In this document: in pieces, positions 15,418 through 24,299 of the stretch
Position numbering within the stretch: position 1 is the stretch's first letter
How the letters are laid out: each line of letters starts with the position of its first letter
Assembly: GCA_016873165.1 (NCBI GenBank)
Contig: VGXV01000009.1
Coordinates: forward strand, 30,325 to 94,324
Direction: 5' to 3'
DNA from: Planctomycetota bacterium
Lineage (GTDB): Bacteria > Planctomycetota > Brocadiia > Brocadiales > Brocadiaceae
DNA length: 64,000 bases
Made by a program: the position numbers and the translations under genes
The notes under the pieces: model-generated
Databases searched by the model: none
Told to the model about the DNA's origin: nothing
Seen by the model: the letters and a program-made list of their open reading frames with translations, nothing else

Positions 15418-18252
15418 ATGCTGCTTGCTATCATCTTCATCGTTATTTCAATTATAACAGGTTTTTTACTTACCTATTTTCTCTCCGCACACTATTCTCT
15501 TCTTGAAAGAATTGTCTATGGAATTGCGATAGGGTTAGGATTACAAACCTGGATCGTTTACCTCTTTTCTCTTTTCTGGAAACTACAATTTAAATGTATC
15601 TACTCTTCAATCGCTTTATCGTCACTCTTTTGTATAGTATTTCTTATAGGCAACCGGAGCGTTCAAAAACAAAAAATACTCTGCGAAGTAATGGCGCTGA
15701 AAAACGACTTTCTTCTTCATAAAACATCCTATTTTGTCCATAGCGCCGTTTTTGCCTTTTTTACCACCATCTTCTGTCGTTTGTTTTATCGTACTATCAT
15801 ATGGAAAGAAACCGGCATATATGTCGGGTTGACAAACAATTACGGCGACCTGCCTTTACATCTGGCATACATTACCTCTTTCACGTGGGGAGAGAACATA
15901 CCGCCTCTTGATCCCGTCTATGCAGGCACAAAATTAACATATCCCATTTTGGCCGATTTTTTATCCGCAATCTTTCTCAAATCCGGCTTAAATTTTAAAG
16001 ATATCTTATTCATACCCGGCTTTATTTTAACCGTTTCCTTTTACGGCATTCTTTATTATTTTACTTATCGCATAACGAAGAAAAGACTTGCCGCAAGTCT
16101 TTCCACGTTCATATTCTTTTTATCCGGTGGATTTGGTTTCTACTATTTCTTTCAAGACCTTGCAAACACATCTGATAGTCTCTGGAAATTTCTCGCCAAT
16201 CTGCCACAAAATTACACCAAAATTGCGGCATTAAATTATCACTGGATTACTCCGTTAACCTGTCTCAACGTGCCGCAACGATCTTTCCTTTTCGGATTTC
16301 CCTTCACCATGCTCATTTTTTTACTCCTGCACACCGGCATAGAGAAGAAAAACAGGAAAGAATTTTTATTTGCAGGTGTCATCGCCGGGGCATTGCCATT
16401 TTTTCATACCCACAGTTTTTTGGCAATGTTGATGGTAACAATACCATTAGGAATAATATACTGGGATTGGCGGAAGTGGTTTTTATTCTTTTTCCCGGCC
16501 TTTATACTCTCTCTTCCGCAAATATGGTATTTTTCCAGCCATGTTGAAGGTGAACATTTCTTTAAATTTCAACCCGGATGGATGGCAGGAAAGGAAAATT
16601 TCCTGTGGTTTTGGATTAAAAATACGAGTGTATTCTGGTTTTTCGCAATCGGGGGTTTTGTTCTTATCTTTTTAAAGCAAAATTATATTGTTTTAGGCCG
16701 TTTAAAATTTTTCCCGCTTGTATTCTTATTACTTTTCTTAATACCAAACCTTATCCTTTTTGCTCCGTGGGAATGGGATAATATAAAGATACTTATATAC
16801 TGGCATCTCGGCATTACCCCTCTGGCAGCGCTTGCCCTGGCATATTTATACGAAAATAAACGTTTAAAAATTCTCTCCAAAACCGTTTTCTTCCTTTCCA
16901 TGTTTTCCCTCATTGCCGCCGGCTTTATCGACGTTTTTAAATTCGCCATTGTGCCGGTAAATGGCTGGAAAGAATTCAGCACGGAAGAAATCGAACTTGC
17001 CAAACGCATTGTCAATGAAACCCCTGCCGATGCAATATTTCTCAATGCAACAGTACATAACCATCCGTTATTTTTATCCGGAAGAAAAACCATTATGGGC
17101 TATCCTGGCCATATATGGAGCCACGGGTATAGCGGAAGCAAAAGGCGGGAAATCGATATTAACGCAATGCTAAGGGGGAAATCTGACACAATTGCGCTTA
17201 TTAACAAATACCAGCCTGACTATGCCATTATTGGCCCCCACGAGAAAAAAAAATATGCAAATATGAAATTTTTCAAAAAAAATTTCCCCTGTATTATTGC
17301 TACGCAAAGTTATAAAGTATTCGATCTTAACAAAAGAAATCCCGTCTCTGATATAATGATAAATAAAAACGGTTTATCGGTGCGATATTACGACAACGAA
17401 GATTGGAAAGGCGCCCCTATTTTCGAAGAAATTGCCACCGCTGTTAATTTTGATTGGCCAAATGATACTGATAAATTCGTGCCAAGCCCGTTCAGTATGG
17501 TATATGAGGGATACATTATCGTTAAGAAAACCGGCCACTATACTTTTACATTGGCATCAGACGATGGCTCATGGCTTTACATAAACGATGCACTTCTTAT
17601 TGACAATGGCGGCGCGCATAGGGTACAAACAATATCCGGCGATATTGCCCTCAATAAGGGTGTGCACAAAATTGTGATAAAATATTTTGATAAAGGCGGC
17701 GGATCTGTTTTAAAACTCACCTGGAGGTCTGAAGACGAAAGAGAAACAATTATTCCGGCACACGTCCTGCTTCCTAAAAAGACTATTACTACCGTGAAAA
17801 ATCAGCGCAATGGCTTGTCTGTTAAATATTATGATAATATAGAATGGAGCGGGAACCCCATTTATGAAGATATTGACACTGAAATCGGATTTAATTGGTC
17901 AAATAATAAAGCAAAACTCTTTTACAGCCCTTTTAGTATTCTATGGGAAGGATATATTGATATCGATTGTTCAGATACGTATACCTTTATACTATCATCC
18001 GACGACGGTTCGTGGCTTTTTATTGATAATGCCCTGATAATCGACAACGGCGGTTCCCATAAGGTAGAAGAAAAAACCAGCACGGTTTTTCTTAAAGAAG
18101 GAAAACATAAAATTAAAATTAAATATTTCGACAACCAAGGCGGCGCAATATTTAAATTATTATGGAAAACTCCGGATGGTCATATCGCCAGAATACCTGT
18201 TGAAAATTTCTCAATCAGTGAAAAAGAATCAATTAATGAGAACGAAATGTGA
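15418..18252 (+). CDS. Polytopic membrane protein with tandem C-terminal PA14 domains
   Basis: A 944-residue protein. Residues 1-510 contain about a dozen hydrophobic segments. The loop TNNYGDLPLHLAYITSFTWG resembles the acidic first loop of GT-C-type lipid-linked glycosyltransferases. A soluble region (about 510-640) follows, then two PA14 domains (about 650-785 and 797-930) that are close copies of each other, each with SDDGSWL and IKYFD(K/N). PA14 domains are beta-barrels that usually bind carbohydrate. The protein may therefore transfer sugars at the cell surface and hold the glycan; that role is inference. The gene is flanked by repeats on the left and is convergent with the GIY-YIG gene. 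Confidence 0.75.
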   Translation: MLLAIIFIVISIITGFLLTYFLSAHYSLLERIVYGIAIGLGLQTWIVYLFSLFWKLQFKCIYSSIALSSLFCIVFLIGNRSVQKQKILCEVMALKNDFLLHKTSYFVHSAVFAFFTTIFCRLFYRTIIWKETGIYVGLTNNYGDLPLHLAYITSFTWGENIPPLDPVYAGTKLTYPILADFLSAIFLKSGLNFKDILFIPGFILTVSFYGILYYFTYRITKKRLAASLSTFIFFLSGGFGFYYFFQDLANTSDSLWKFLANLPQNYTKIAALNYHWITPLTCLNVPQRSFLFGFPFTMLIFLLLHTGIEKKNRKEFLFAGVIAGALPFFHTHSFLAMLMVTIPLGIIYWDWRKWFLFFFPAFILSLPQIWYFSSHVEGEHFFKFQPGWMAGKENFLWFWIKNTSVFWFFAIGGFVLIFLKQNYIVLGRLKFFPLVFLLLFLIPNLILFAPWEWDNIKILIYWHLGITPLAALALAYLYENKRLKILSKTVFFLSMFSLIAAGFIDVFKFAIVPVNGWKEFSTEEIELAKRIVNETPADAIFLNATVHNHPLFLSGRKTIMGYPGHIWSHGYSGSKRREIDINAMLRGKSDTIALINKYQPDYAIIGPHEKKKYANMKFFKKNFPCIIATQSYKVFDLNKRNPVSDIMINKNGLSVRYYDNEDWKGAPIFEEIATAVNFDWPNDTDKFVPSPFSMVYEGYIIVKKTGHYTFTLASDDGSWLYINDALLIDNGGAHRVQTISGDIALNKGVHKIVIKYFDKGGGSVLKLTWRSEDERETIIPAHVLLPKKTITTVKNQRNGLSVKYYDNIEWSGNPIYEDIDTEIGFNWSNNKAKLFYSPFSILWEGYIDIDCSDTYTFILSSDDGSWLFIDNALIIDNGGSHKVEEKTSTVFLKEGKHKIKIKYFDNQGGAIFKLLWKTPDGHIARIPVENFSISEKESINENEM

Positions 18253-18275
18253 CACGTACCCGCAAATTAGGCTTA

Positions 18276-18632
18276 TTATTGCAACCAAGCGGTAGTATTA
18301 TCATGCAGAATGTTAATCGGTCGTTTCTCTTTTAATGCAGTATTAAGTGTTTCCATTATTTCTGTAACGGTAATTTTACCGTCTACAAGCATTTCCTTTT
18401 TGAATTTTGGCATTTTTTTTACTATTGCCTCTATCTTCAATGCGGTTCCCTGAGATCCGATCTTCTTTATCATTACCATTTCCAAAGGACCCTTTCCTCT
18501 CAGATACTTCGCACTCCGTTTATCACCATTTTTATGTTCCTCAAATCTCCGCTTCCCATCGGTCGTAATACCGGTATACAATCTTCCGTTGCCGCACCGT
18601 ATAAGATATAAAAACCACTGTTTCGTTTTCAT
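18276..18632 (-). CDS. GIY-YIG nuclease-family protein
   Basis: A 118-residue protein with an N-terminal GIY-YIG fold (FLYLIRCGNGRLYTGITTD, then RRFEEHKNG, about 6-90), like the UvrC-like YhbQ/YazA group. The tail after residue 90 (KKEMLVDGKITVTEIMETL) is specific to this protein. It is a possible DNA-nicking or repair enzyme. It lies 38 bp downstream of arfB on the same strand and may be co-transcribed with it. Confidence 0.8.
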   Translation of the reverse strand: MKTKQWFLYLIRCGNGRLYTGITTDGKRRFEEHKNGDKRSAKYLRGKGPLEMVMIKKIGSQGTALKIEAIVKKMPKFKKEMLVDGKITVTEIMETLNTALKEKRPINILHDNTTAWLQ

Positions 18633-18670
18633 AGGTTTAACATAAAAGCAAAAATGTTAAGAAAGGGGCG

Positions 18671-19084
18671 TTAATAATCCACCGGTTTTCTCAGTATTTT
18701 TAAATGTCCCCGCTTCGTTTTCGTTTCAAGGCGTTTTTCCTTCGCGGCTTTTGCAGGTTTCGTTGGTTTTCGCTTTTTTTGTACAACAGCCGCGCTTTTG
18801 ATTAAATCCCGCAACCGGTCGATCGCATCTTCCCTGTTTTTCTCCTGAGTCCGATATTTCTGCGCCTTAATAATGATCACCCCCTCTGTCGAAATACGGC
18901 GATCGCTTCTCGCTAAAAGCTTTTCTTTATAGAAATCAGGCAATGAAGACGCATAGATATCGAAGCGCAACTGTATGGCAGTGGCAACCTTGTTAACATT
19001 CTGCCCCCCTGCACCCTGGGAGCGAATCGCGTGCATTTCTATCTCATCAATTGGAATAGTAACTTTATTAGATATTTTTATCAT
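18671..19084 (-). CDS. arfB: Peptidyl-tRNA hydrolase ArfB (ribosome rescue)
   Basis: A 137-residue member of the ArfB/YaeJ family. It has the catalytic GGQ in RSQGAGGQNVNKV at residues 26-28 and a basic tail rich in Lys (KKRKPTKPAKAAKEKR). In the family the tail enters the empty mRNA channel of stalled ribosomes while GGQ hydrolyses the peptidyl-tRNA. Length and layout match. It is separated by 8 bp from the alcohol dehydrogenase gene upstream. Confidence 0.93.
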   Translation of the reverse strand: MIKISNKVTIPIDEIEMHAIRSQGAGGQNVNKVATAIQLRFDIYASSLPDFYKEKLLARSDRRISTEGVIIIKAQKYRTQEKNREDAIDRLRDLIKSAAVVQKKRKPTKPAKAAKEKRLETKTKRGHLKILRKPVDY

Positions 19085-19092
19085 ATACTGAA

Positions 19093-20133
19093 CTAAAATT
19101 TATCTATCACCGTAACCCCGATAGCGCCAAACTGGTTCATGTTGGGAAGCTCACGTATCGCGTCTTCGAGACGTATTGTTTTTCCGATCAACTTTTGCGG
19201 CTGTAATTTCCCGCAGGCAACCATATCCAGCATGGCATCGTATTCATGCGCCTGCATGCCATGACATCCCAGAATTTCGAGTTCATTGGCAATGATTCTG
19301 TCCATGGGTATGGGCGGATGCCGGTGACCTGCCAGCATCAGGCCAATCTGAAGATGTTTCCCCCGTTTTCTTAAATTTGAAATCGAATTGAAACATGTTT
19401 TCGGACTTCCAAGGGCGTCGATGGAAACATGCGCCCCTCCTTTTGTTATTTCCATTACGGCTCCTGCCACATCTCCGGCTTCACTGGCATTTACCACTGC
19501 ACCGGCGCCTACCGATCGGGCAAATGCCAGTTTCTCTCTTTGTATATCAACCGCCACAACGTGCGCCCCCAGGGCGCTGGCAATCATAATAGCCGATAAC
19601 CCAACGCCTCCGCAGCCGTGCACGGCAACCCACTGCCCGGCAGACACCTTCCCCTGCGCTACTATCGCGCGAAACGAAGTGCTGAAGCGGCATCCAAGGC
19701 TTGCCGCGGATACGTAATCAATATCTTCCGGCAGCCGAACCAAATTAATATCCGCATAGTCAATCGCCACGTATTGAGCAAAAGAACCCCAATGGGTAAA
19801 CCCCGGCTGAAACTGTCTGTCACATACCTGATGATTCCCCGTAGCGCATTGAGGACACGTGCCGCATCCGCACACAAACGGAAGAGTCACCCTGTCGCCT
19901 TTCTTCCAAAGAAGAACCTCGCTCCCCGTTTCCTCAACAGTACCCGCAAGTTCATGCCCGGGAACATGGGGCAGCCGTATATCGGGATCGTGCCCCATCC
20001 ATCCATGCCAGTCGCTCCGGCACATTCCGGTAGCTTCCACACGAATCACCACACCATTATTTCTGGGCGCAGGGTCGGACACATTTTGAATGGTCAACGG
20101 TTGACCAAAATTTTCATATATTGCCGCTTTCAT
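19093..20133 (-). CDS. Zinc-dependent alcohol dehydrogenase
   Basis: A 346-residue medium-chain dehydrogenase. The catalytic zinc ligands lie in GMCRSDWHG and PGHELAG. The structural zinc site is [17 protein letters not shown], and the Rossmann motif is [15 protein letters not shown]. The ATG at 20133 is chosen because it follows GGAGAG and starts at the family's usual [10 protein letters not shown]; an in-frame start at 20175 would add 14 residues with no homology. The substrate is not predictable. Confidence 0.88.
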   Translation of the reverse strand: MKAAIYENFGQPLTIQNVSDPAPRNNGVVIRVEATGMCRSDWHGWMGHDPDIRLPHVPGHELAGTVEETGSEVLLWKKGDRVTLPFVCGCGTCPQCATGNHQVCDRQFQPGFTHWGSFAQYVAIDYADINLVRLPEDIDYVSAASLGCRFSTSFRAIVAQGKVSAGQWVAVHGCGGVGLSAIMIASALGAHVVAVDIQREKLAFARSVGAGAVVNASEAGDVAGAVMEITKGGAHVSIDALGSPKTCFNSISNLRKRGKHLQIGLMLAGHRHPPIPMDRIIANELEILGCHGMQAHEYDAMLDMVACGKLQPQKLIGKTIRLEDAIRELPNMNQFGAIGVTVIDKF

Positions 20134-20205
20134 TTCTTTTCTCTCCTCCCTGCAAAGGAAGTGGCAGAAAAACATTCATCGATTACCTCCCCTTTGCCTC
20201 CTTTA

Positions 20206-20712
20206 TTAAGGGATACCTCTGTCCCCCGCTGGCGGGGGATGAAGGGGGTGGACGACTTTTCTCTTTTCTCTTTCCTTAACCACGCATCGTATTGCCGCTA
20301 TCACACCGTTCATATTTCTGCGCACATCGTCATCGGTAAACCTGATTACTTCAAATCCCGCCCGCTCCAAATCATGGGGTTTCCGGTTATCTTTCTCCGC
20401 GGTCTCCTCATACTGATGGGTTACTCCATCCACTTCAATCACCAGTTTTAACTCTTTACACATAAAGTCTGCTATGTAGCGTAATACCGGCCTTTGTCTT
20501 CTGAATTGATACCCCTTCATTTGGCCCTCACGGAGGACATATTTCCAAAGGCACGCCTCTGCCTTTGTCATTTCCCTGCGTAACTTATTTGCAAGGGGTT
20601 GTAATTTGTGTTGCAGGCATAATTGTTCCTTCCATTGGCTTTCACGTGTTTCTTCCACCCCCTGCCCCCGCCAGCGGGGGACAACGAAATCCTTCATCGA
20701 ATTTGATCCCAT
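20206..20712 (-). CDS. DUF559 (Vsr/PD-(D/E)XK-like) endonuclease
   Basis: A DUF559 protein of 168 residues. The core (about 37-148) shows AEACLWKYVL, FRRQRPVLRYIADF and LVIEVDG. D and ExD are the metal-binding residues of this relative of very-short-patch repair nucleases. Both ends of the reading frame run through flanking inverted repeats (PRWRGQG at the start, PPAGDRGIP at the end), so the true start may be downstream of 20712. The unit sits inside a disrupted GxxExxY gene. Confidence 0.8.
   Translation of the reverse strand: MGSNSMKDFVVPRWRGQGVEETRESQWKEQLCLQHKLQPLANKLRREMTKAEACLWKYVLREGQMKGYQFRRQRPVLRYIADFMCKELKLVIEVDGVTHQYEETAEKDNRKPHDLERAGFEVIRFTDDDVRRNMNGVIAAIRCVVKEREKRKVVHPLHPPPAGDRGIP
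20221..20682. mobile_element. DUF559 unit bounded by inverted palindromic ends
   Basis: The left end (from 20221) reads GTCCCCCGCTGGCGGGGG followed by ATGAAGGGGGTGGA. The inverted right end (from 20682) reads GTCCCCCGCTGGCGGGGG followed by CAGGGGGTGGA. These 18-bp identical ends are themselves palindromes, and the DUF559 core lies between them. No target duplication is visible. The arrangement suggests a small nuclease-associated mobile unit, not a standard insertion sequence. Confidence 0.55.
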
Positions 20713-20878
20713 GATACACTATCGGTATAAATACCTGACGATCGACTGATATACCACATTGTTTGAACTCGCAGGCAAGGATAACTTCATAAACGACTTC
20801 AAGCAATCCCGGCCCAGATTCCCGATGCACTGCAACGACAGCATTTACAATAATCTTCCCAATCCCACTTTCATTCAT
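20683..20878 (-). pseudogene. GxxExxY protein, 3'-truncated
   Basis: The fragment begins at the ATG at 20878 and reads IGKIIVNAVVAVHRESGPGL, then LEVVYEVILACEF and VVYHGIKFDEGFR. This matches the first half of GxxExxY-family proteins (about 120-130 residues when intact), including the VHRExGPGLLExxY signature. After FDEGFR the frame enters the DUF559 unit's terminal repeat and ends at 20642. The missing C-terminal half is not found on the far side of that unit. Confidence 0.75.
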
Positions 20879-20902
20879 ATTCTTTGCAACTGGTTTGTGG
20901 CA

Positions 20903-21116
20903 GGAGTATTCCCAGATTTTTGCAAATCCATCATTCTTGTTCCCAAGTTCCTGCCGGGGAACACAATTGTGAAGGAAGCTCATGCTTCCTGTTATGAGAA
21001 ACGAAGTTTCTCAAGCAATTCCGTTCCAAAGCAAGATGCTTCACCTTGTTCAGCACAAGGCTTTGGAACGAGCCATGGTCTCTTTTGGAATTTTGCAAAA
21101 ATCTGGGAATGCTCCC
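20903..21116. mobile_element. Mini-element family A, copy 3 (diverged)
   Basis: The left end GGAGTATTCCCAGATTTTTG and the inverted right end GGGAGCATTCCCAGATTTTT resemble the family A ends of copies 1 and 2. The flanks TTTGTGGCA and TTCGTGTCT match at 6 of 9 positions, consistent with a decayed target duplication. The interior carries another unrelated palindrome (GTTCCAAAGC / GCTTTGGAAC). It lies just upstream of the broken GxxExxY gene. Confidence 0.65.
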
Positions 21117-21345
21117 TTCGTGTCTTCGTGCGATTACTTCTTTTTTAAATGATTTTCTGAGGAATGATTAGAGCATAAATAAGGAAAAAAGCAATATTTT
21201 TTCATTTATTCCCCTTAGCAAAGCTTGCCTTTCTGCAGGTTGTGGGGTTATGGAGTTATTTCGCTACTCCAAATGGATATGGTTGTAGTTTGACTTACCC
21301 TGTGTTTTTATATAATTCGGAGACAAATTTCTTTTAAAAATGATA

Positions 21346-21373
21346 TTGAAGATATGTGGACAAATACTATAAT
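21346..21373 (+). promoter_or_regulatory. Promoter of birA, near-leaderless
   Basis: TTGAAG (21346-21351), a 16-bp spacer and a perfect TATAAT (21368-21373). The birA ATG at 21383 lies 10 bases after the -10 box, so the mRNA should begin at or just before the start codon. No Shine-Dalgarno exists. The rest of the stretch 21117-21382 shows no gene. Confidence 0.5.
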
Positions 21374-21382
21374 TAAACCATT

Positions 21383-22120
21383 ATGAAATTTCTGGAACCT
21401 GAATGGCACGATAAATTGTCTTCCACCAACACCGTTCTTATGGAACGGCTCAGGGATGGAGAAGATATTCCCGCCGGATTTGTGCTGGCTGCGCTGGAAC
21501 AGACGGCAGGACATGGACGAAGCGACCATCATTGGGTTTCCCTGCCGGGTGAAGATTTAACCTTTTCTTTTTTGTTGCCTACCCACCATGATATTTCGGG
21601 GCTGGCATCGCTCTCCATGTCAATTTCTCTGGGTATTGCCTCTGCACTGGACACCTATGGCTTCATTACGCAAACAAAGTGGCCAAACGACCTTCTTGTG
21701 CAGGGACGTAAAATCGGTGGTATTCTTTCCGAGGAGAGCAACGTAAAACGTCCTGACGGACACGCCATTGTCGTGGGCATTGGGATTAATGTAAACATGA
21801 ATAAACTGCTGGCATCTTCCATGAAAAAAGCCGCGACTTCCCTCCGTATAGAAACCGGGAAGAAACATGCCATTAAAGACGTTCTTGCCACGATCCTTGA
21901 AGCGCTGCCTGAATGGATCGATCACTGGGAAGCAGGAGGTTTTCCCGCCATACGCGATGAATGGCTTGCGCGATGCTGTTTCGTGGGAGAACGCATTACT
22001 GTAGGAGAAGGAAAAGTGCAGAAGTCCGGCATCTTAACAGGGTTTGGAGCTCGGGGGCAAATTATCCTTCGCGGTGACGATGGTTCATTGTGCGATATTT
22101 GGGCGGGCGACGTGGTATGA
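21383..22120 (+). CDS. birA: Biotin-[acetyl-CoA-carboxylase] ligase
   Basis: A 245-residue class I biotin protein ligase (no N-terminal DNA-binding domain). It activates biotin with ATP and attaches it to biotin carrier proteins. It shows STNT near residue 14, the biotin/AMP loop as QTAGHGRSDHHW (His in place of the first Arg of the usual GRGR), and the hallmark KWPNDLLVQGRKIGGIL. The small C-terminal domain (about 195-245) is present. As a class I enzyme it cannot repress biotin genes. Confidence 0.93.
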   Translation: MKFLEPEWHDKLSSTNTVLMERLRDGEDIPAGFVLAALEQTAGHGRSDHHWVSLPGEDLTFSFLLPTHHDISGLASLSMSISLGIASALDTYGFITQTKWPNDLLVQGRKIGGILSEESNVKRPDGHAIVVGIGINVNMNKLLASSMKKAATSLRIETGKKHAIKDVLATILEALPEWIDHWEAGGFPAIRDEWLARCCFVGERITVGEGKVQKSGILTGFGARGQIILRGDDGSLCDIWAGDVV

Positions 22121-22136
22121 GCCGCTTTCTTTAATT

Positions 22137-22179
22137 GATAAAGGCGCGCGCCTTATCCAGGAGTGGAGATAATCTCCTG
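22137..22179. terminator. Tandem hairpins between convergent genes
   Basis: A palindrome GATAAAGGCGC/GCGCCTTATC at 22137-22157 (one bulged base) is followed by CAGGAG/CTCCTG at 22158-22179. It lies in the 67-bp gap between the stop codons of birA and the SDR gene and could end transcription from both sides. No T-run is present. Confidence 0.35.
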
Positions 22180-22187
22180 TTATGGTA

Positions 22188-23048
22188 TTAAAAATCCTTT
22201 AAGTGCCCTTCCATTTTTTTACGCGCCAAATCGGCTAAAAGTTTTCTGGGAAATAATCTGGATATGCTGATCAAGATGGTATTCATTATGCCATGAATTG
22301 AAACGTGTTTTCCTTTCATCATGGCATTATACCCATGTAATGCAACTTCCTTTGCGGTAGGCATCTTTTTGGGAATATAACGCCTCTTGCCGTTTTCATT
22401 TGCCGCATCATGAAATCCCGTGGCGGTAGGTCCCGGGCATAACGCCGTTACGGTAACTCCGGTGCCTTCCAGTTCATTTGCAATGGCTTCCGTAAATGAT
22501 AATACGTATGCCTTGGAAGCGGAATATACCGACTGCAGCGGAACGGCCTGAAATGCTCCGATTGAGGCAATGTTCAATATCTTCCCGTATTTCCGTTCAA
22601 TCATTCCCTTCATAAAAAGTTTTGTAAGATGGGTAAGGGCTATGATATTTAATTTCAGGATATTTGCCTCATGGCGCCAATCCGTCTCCGAAAATTTCCC
22701 AAAAGCTCCAATCCCTGCATTATTGATCAATATGTCAATCTCAATATTCTGTGCTGCAAGAACAGTGTATATCCGGGAAGGGGTTTCCGCTTCGGTTAAA
22801 TCTTCTATTAAAAAAGTCGTTCTGACGCTATGGTTACTTTTAAGATCGTCTTTTAACAGTTCAATCTTCTCACGATCACGGTCAATCAATACCAGATTAT
22901 AATTGTTTTGGGCAAGTATCTTGGTAAACTCCATGCCAATGCCATTCGAAACACCGGTAACAAGAGCCGTATGCGTTCTCTTCGCCCGCCCTGTGCTTCC
23001 GGGTGTTTTTGGTTCCCTATAGAATTGCTCTGATAAAATTTTCAGCAT
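22188..23048 (-). CDS. Short-chain dehydrogenase/reductase
   Basis: A 286-residue classical SDR. The cofactor motif TGVSNGIG is near residues 32-39. NNAG follows, and the catalytic Ser/Tyr/Lys are in NIASIG and YSASKAY. A DRDRE stretch after beta-2 suggests NAD or NADP use cannot be decided. The C-terminal tail (ISRLFPRKLLADLARKKMEG) is amphipathic, as in DltE-like relatives. The 278 bp upstream hold no recognisable gene. Confidence 0.88.
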   Translation of the reverse strand: MLKILSEQFYREPKTPGSTGRAKRTHTALVTGVSNGIGMEFTKILAQNNYNLVLIDRDREKIELLKDDLKSNHSVRTTFLIEDLTEAETPSRIYTVLAAQNIEIDILINNAGIGAFGKFSETDWRHEANILKLNIIALTHLTKLFMKGMIERKYGKILNIASIGAFQAVPLQSVYSASKAYVLSFTEAIANELEGTGVTVTALCPGPTATGFHDAANENGKRRYIPKKMPTAKEVALHGYNAMMKGKHVSIHGIMNTILISISRLFPRKLLADLARKKMEGHLKDF

Positions 23049-23326
23049 CCCTATTCCTATATTTACGAATTATACGAATCGAAATTTCCATGGGTAAGAA
23101 CATTTTGCCCTTCCGTAATCCACACACAAGAGAAGGCAAAAAAACCGTATATGGCACAGGCAAAGTATTTACATGGATTTTCGCAAGAATTATTCATTGT
23201 TTGCATAAAAAAGTCAAAGGAATTCTGGAGGAGTTGTTTTGTTTTTCCCTGTTTCACAGGAATTTTTTCATAAAACAAATGGTTACGGATTTTTTAATTC
23301 GTATCCTGTAATGAATGCCACTCACA

Positions 23327-24280
23327 TTAAATGTAATTTCGCAGTTTCAGTTCTACCGGATGAGGGCTAAGATAATATTGCAGTTTCAGGTATTCTTTAT
23401 CGTATTTGCAGACATAATGCCGTAAAAGCACAATGGGAACGATCAATGGCATCAGATTTTTGCGATAATGTTCGATAATCTCCAGTAATTCTTTTTTTTC
23501 CCATGAAGACAAATCTTTTTTAAAATATCCCAAAATATGATGCAATACATTGACATTTTTCCTTATCGTTGCTTTTAATTTTAATGCCGCCATTAACATC
23601 TTATAATAGCGATCATATATATCTTTTTTACCGGTTTCTTTCGGTTGGGCAACCAATTTGCCAATATCTCTGAGCATTTCAGCGCTATGGGACATGATCA
23701 ATAATTTATGGCTTGCGTGAAAAGCAACAAACCCCTTTATCGAGCCGTCTTCCTTCAGAAATTTCTTCCAGCGGTAAAACACAAATACCCTTTCGATAAA
23801 ATTTTCCCTTAACTCAGGGTCCTGCAAACGGCCATCGTCTTCTGCCGGAACATAAGGAAATCTTTCCATGAATCCTCTTGCAAACAAACCGATGCCTTTT
23901 TTGACGGGAATGACCGATGCTGCTGGATAGACCTTTATCCCCTGCATACCGCAACTGGGAGATTTGCTTTTAAACACAAAACCGCACAAATCTTCATCCT
24001 CTAATTCTTTCAGTTTTTCTCTGACCCATTTTCCCATAAGGCCGGTATAGTCTTTCTGCGTTTTTATCGTGAGAAGGCTGGCATCTTCCGGTTTTCCCAC
24101 CAGCCGCATCGGTTCTCTCGGAGAAGGAAGACCGCATTCCACTTCAGGACACACAGGAATCCACCCGACAAATTTCCCCAAAGTATATTTCAAATAATGG
24201 TCAAGCTTATGCCCCCCATCATACCGAACTTTTTCACCAAGCAGGCAGGAACTAATGCCCAATTTGATTTTTTCATCCAT
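23327..24280 (-). CDS. DUF523-DUF1722 fusion protein (TudS/YbgA-like)
   Basis: A 317-residue two-domain protein. Residues 1-150 are DUF523, with cysteines in ISSCLLGEKVRYDG, VCPEVECGLP and SKSPSCG. In the family these hold an Fe-S cluster, and one branch (TudS) desulfurates thiouracil. Residues 180-310 are DUF1722 (YbgA-type: FHASHKLLIMSHS). The function of the fusion is not established. It lies 19 bp downstream of a DUF3820 gene, probably in one transcript. Confidence 0.85.
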   Translation of the reverse strand: MDEKIKLGISSCLLGEKVRYDGGHKLDHYLKYTLGKFVGWIPVCPEVECGLPSPREPMRLVGKPEDASLLTIKTQKDYTGLMGKWVREKLKELEDEDLCGFVFKSKSPSCGMQGIKVYPAASVIPVKKGIGLFARGFMERFPYVPAEDDGRLQDPELRENFIERVFVFYRWKKFLKEDGSIKGFVAFHASHKLLIMSHSAEMLRDIGKLVAQPKETGKKDIYDRYYKMLMAALKLKATIRKNVNVLHHILGYFKKDLSSWEKKELLEIIEHYRKNLMPLIVPIVLLRHYVCKYDKEYLKLQYYLSPHPVELKLRNYI

Positions 24281-24299
24281 TTGTTTTTGTTCTGTTAAA

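Noticed and set aside
20878..20983. Longer N-terminus for the GxxExxY remnant
   Set aside because: The extra 35 residues are translated from the left end of mini-element copy 3, not gene sequence.
23003..23311. 102-codon + strand frame between the SDR and DUF523 genes
   Set aside because: It overlaps the SDR start on the other strand and shows random composition.
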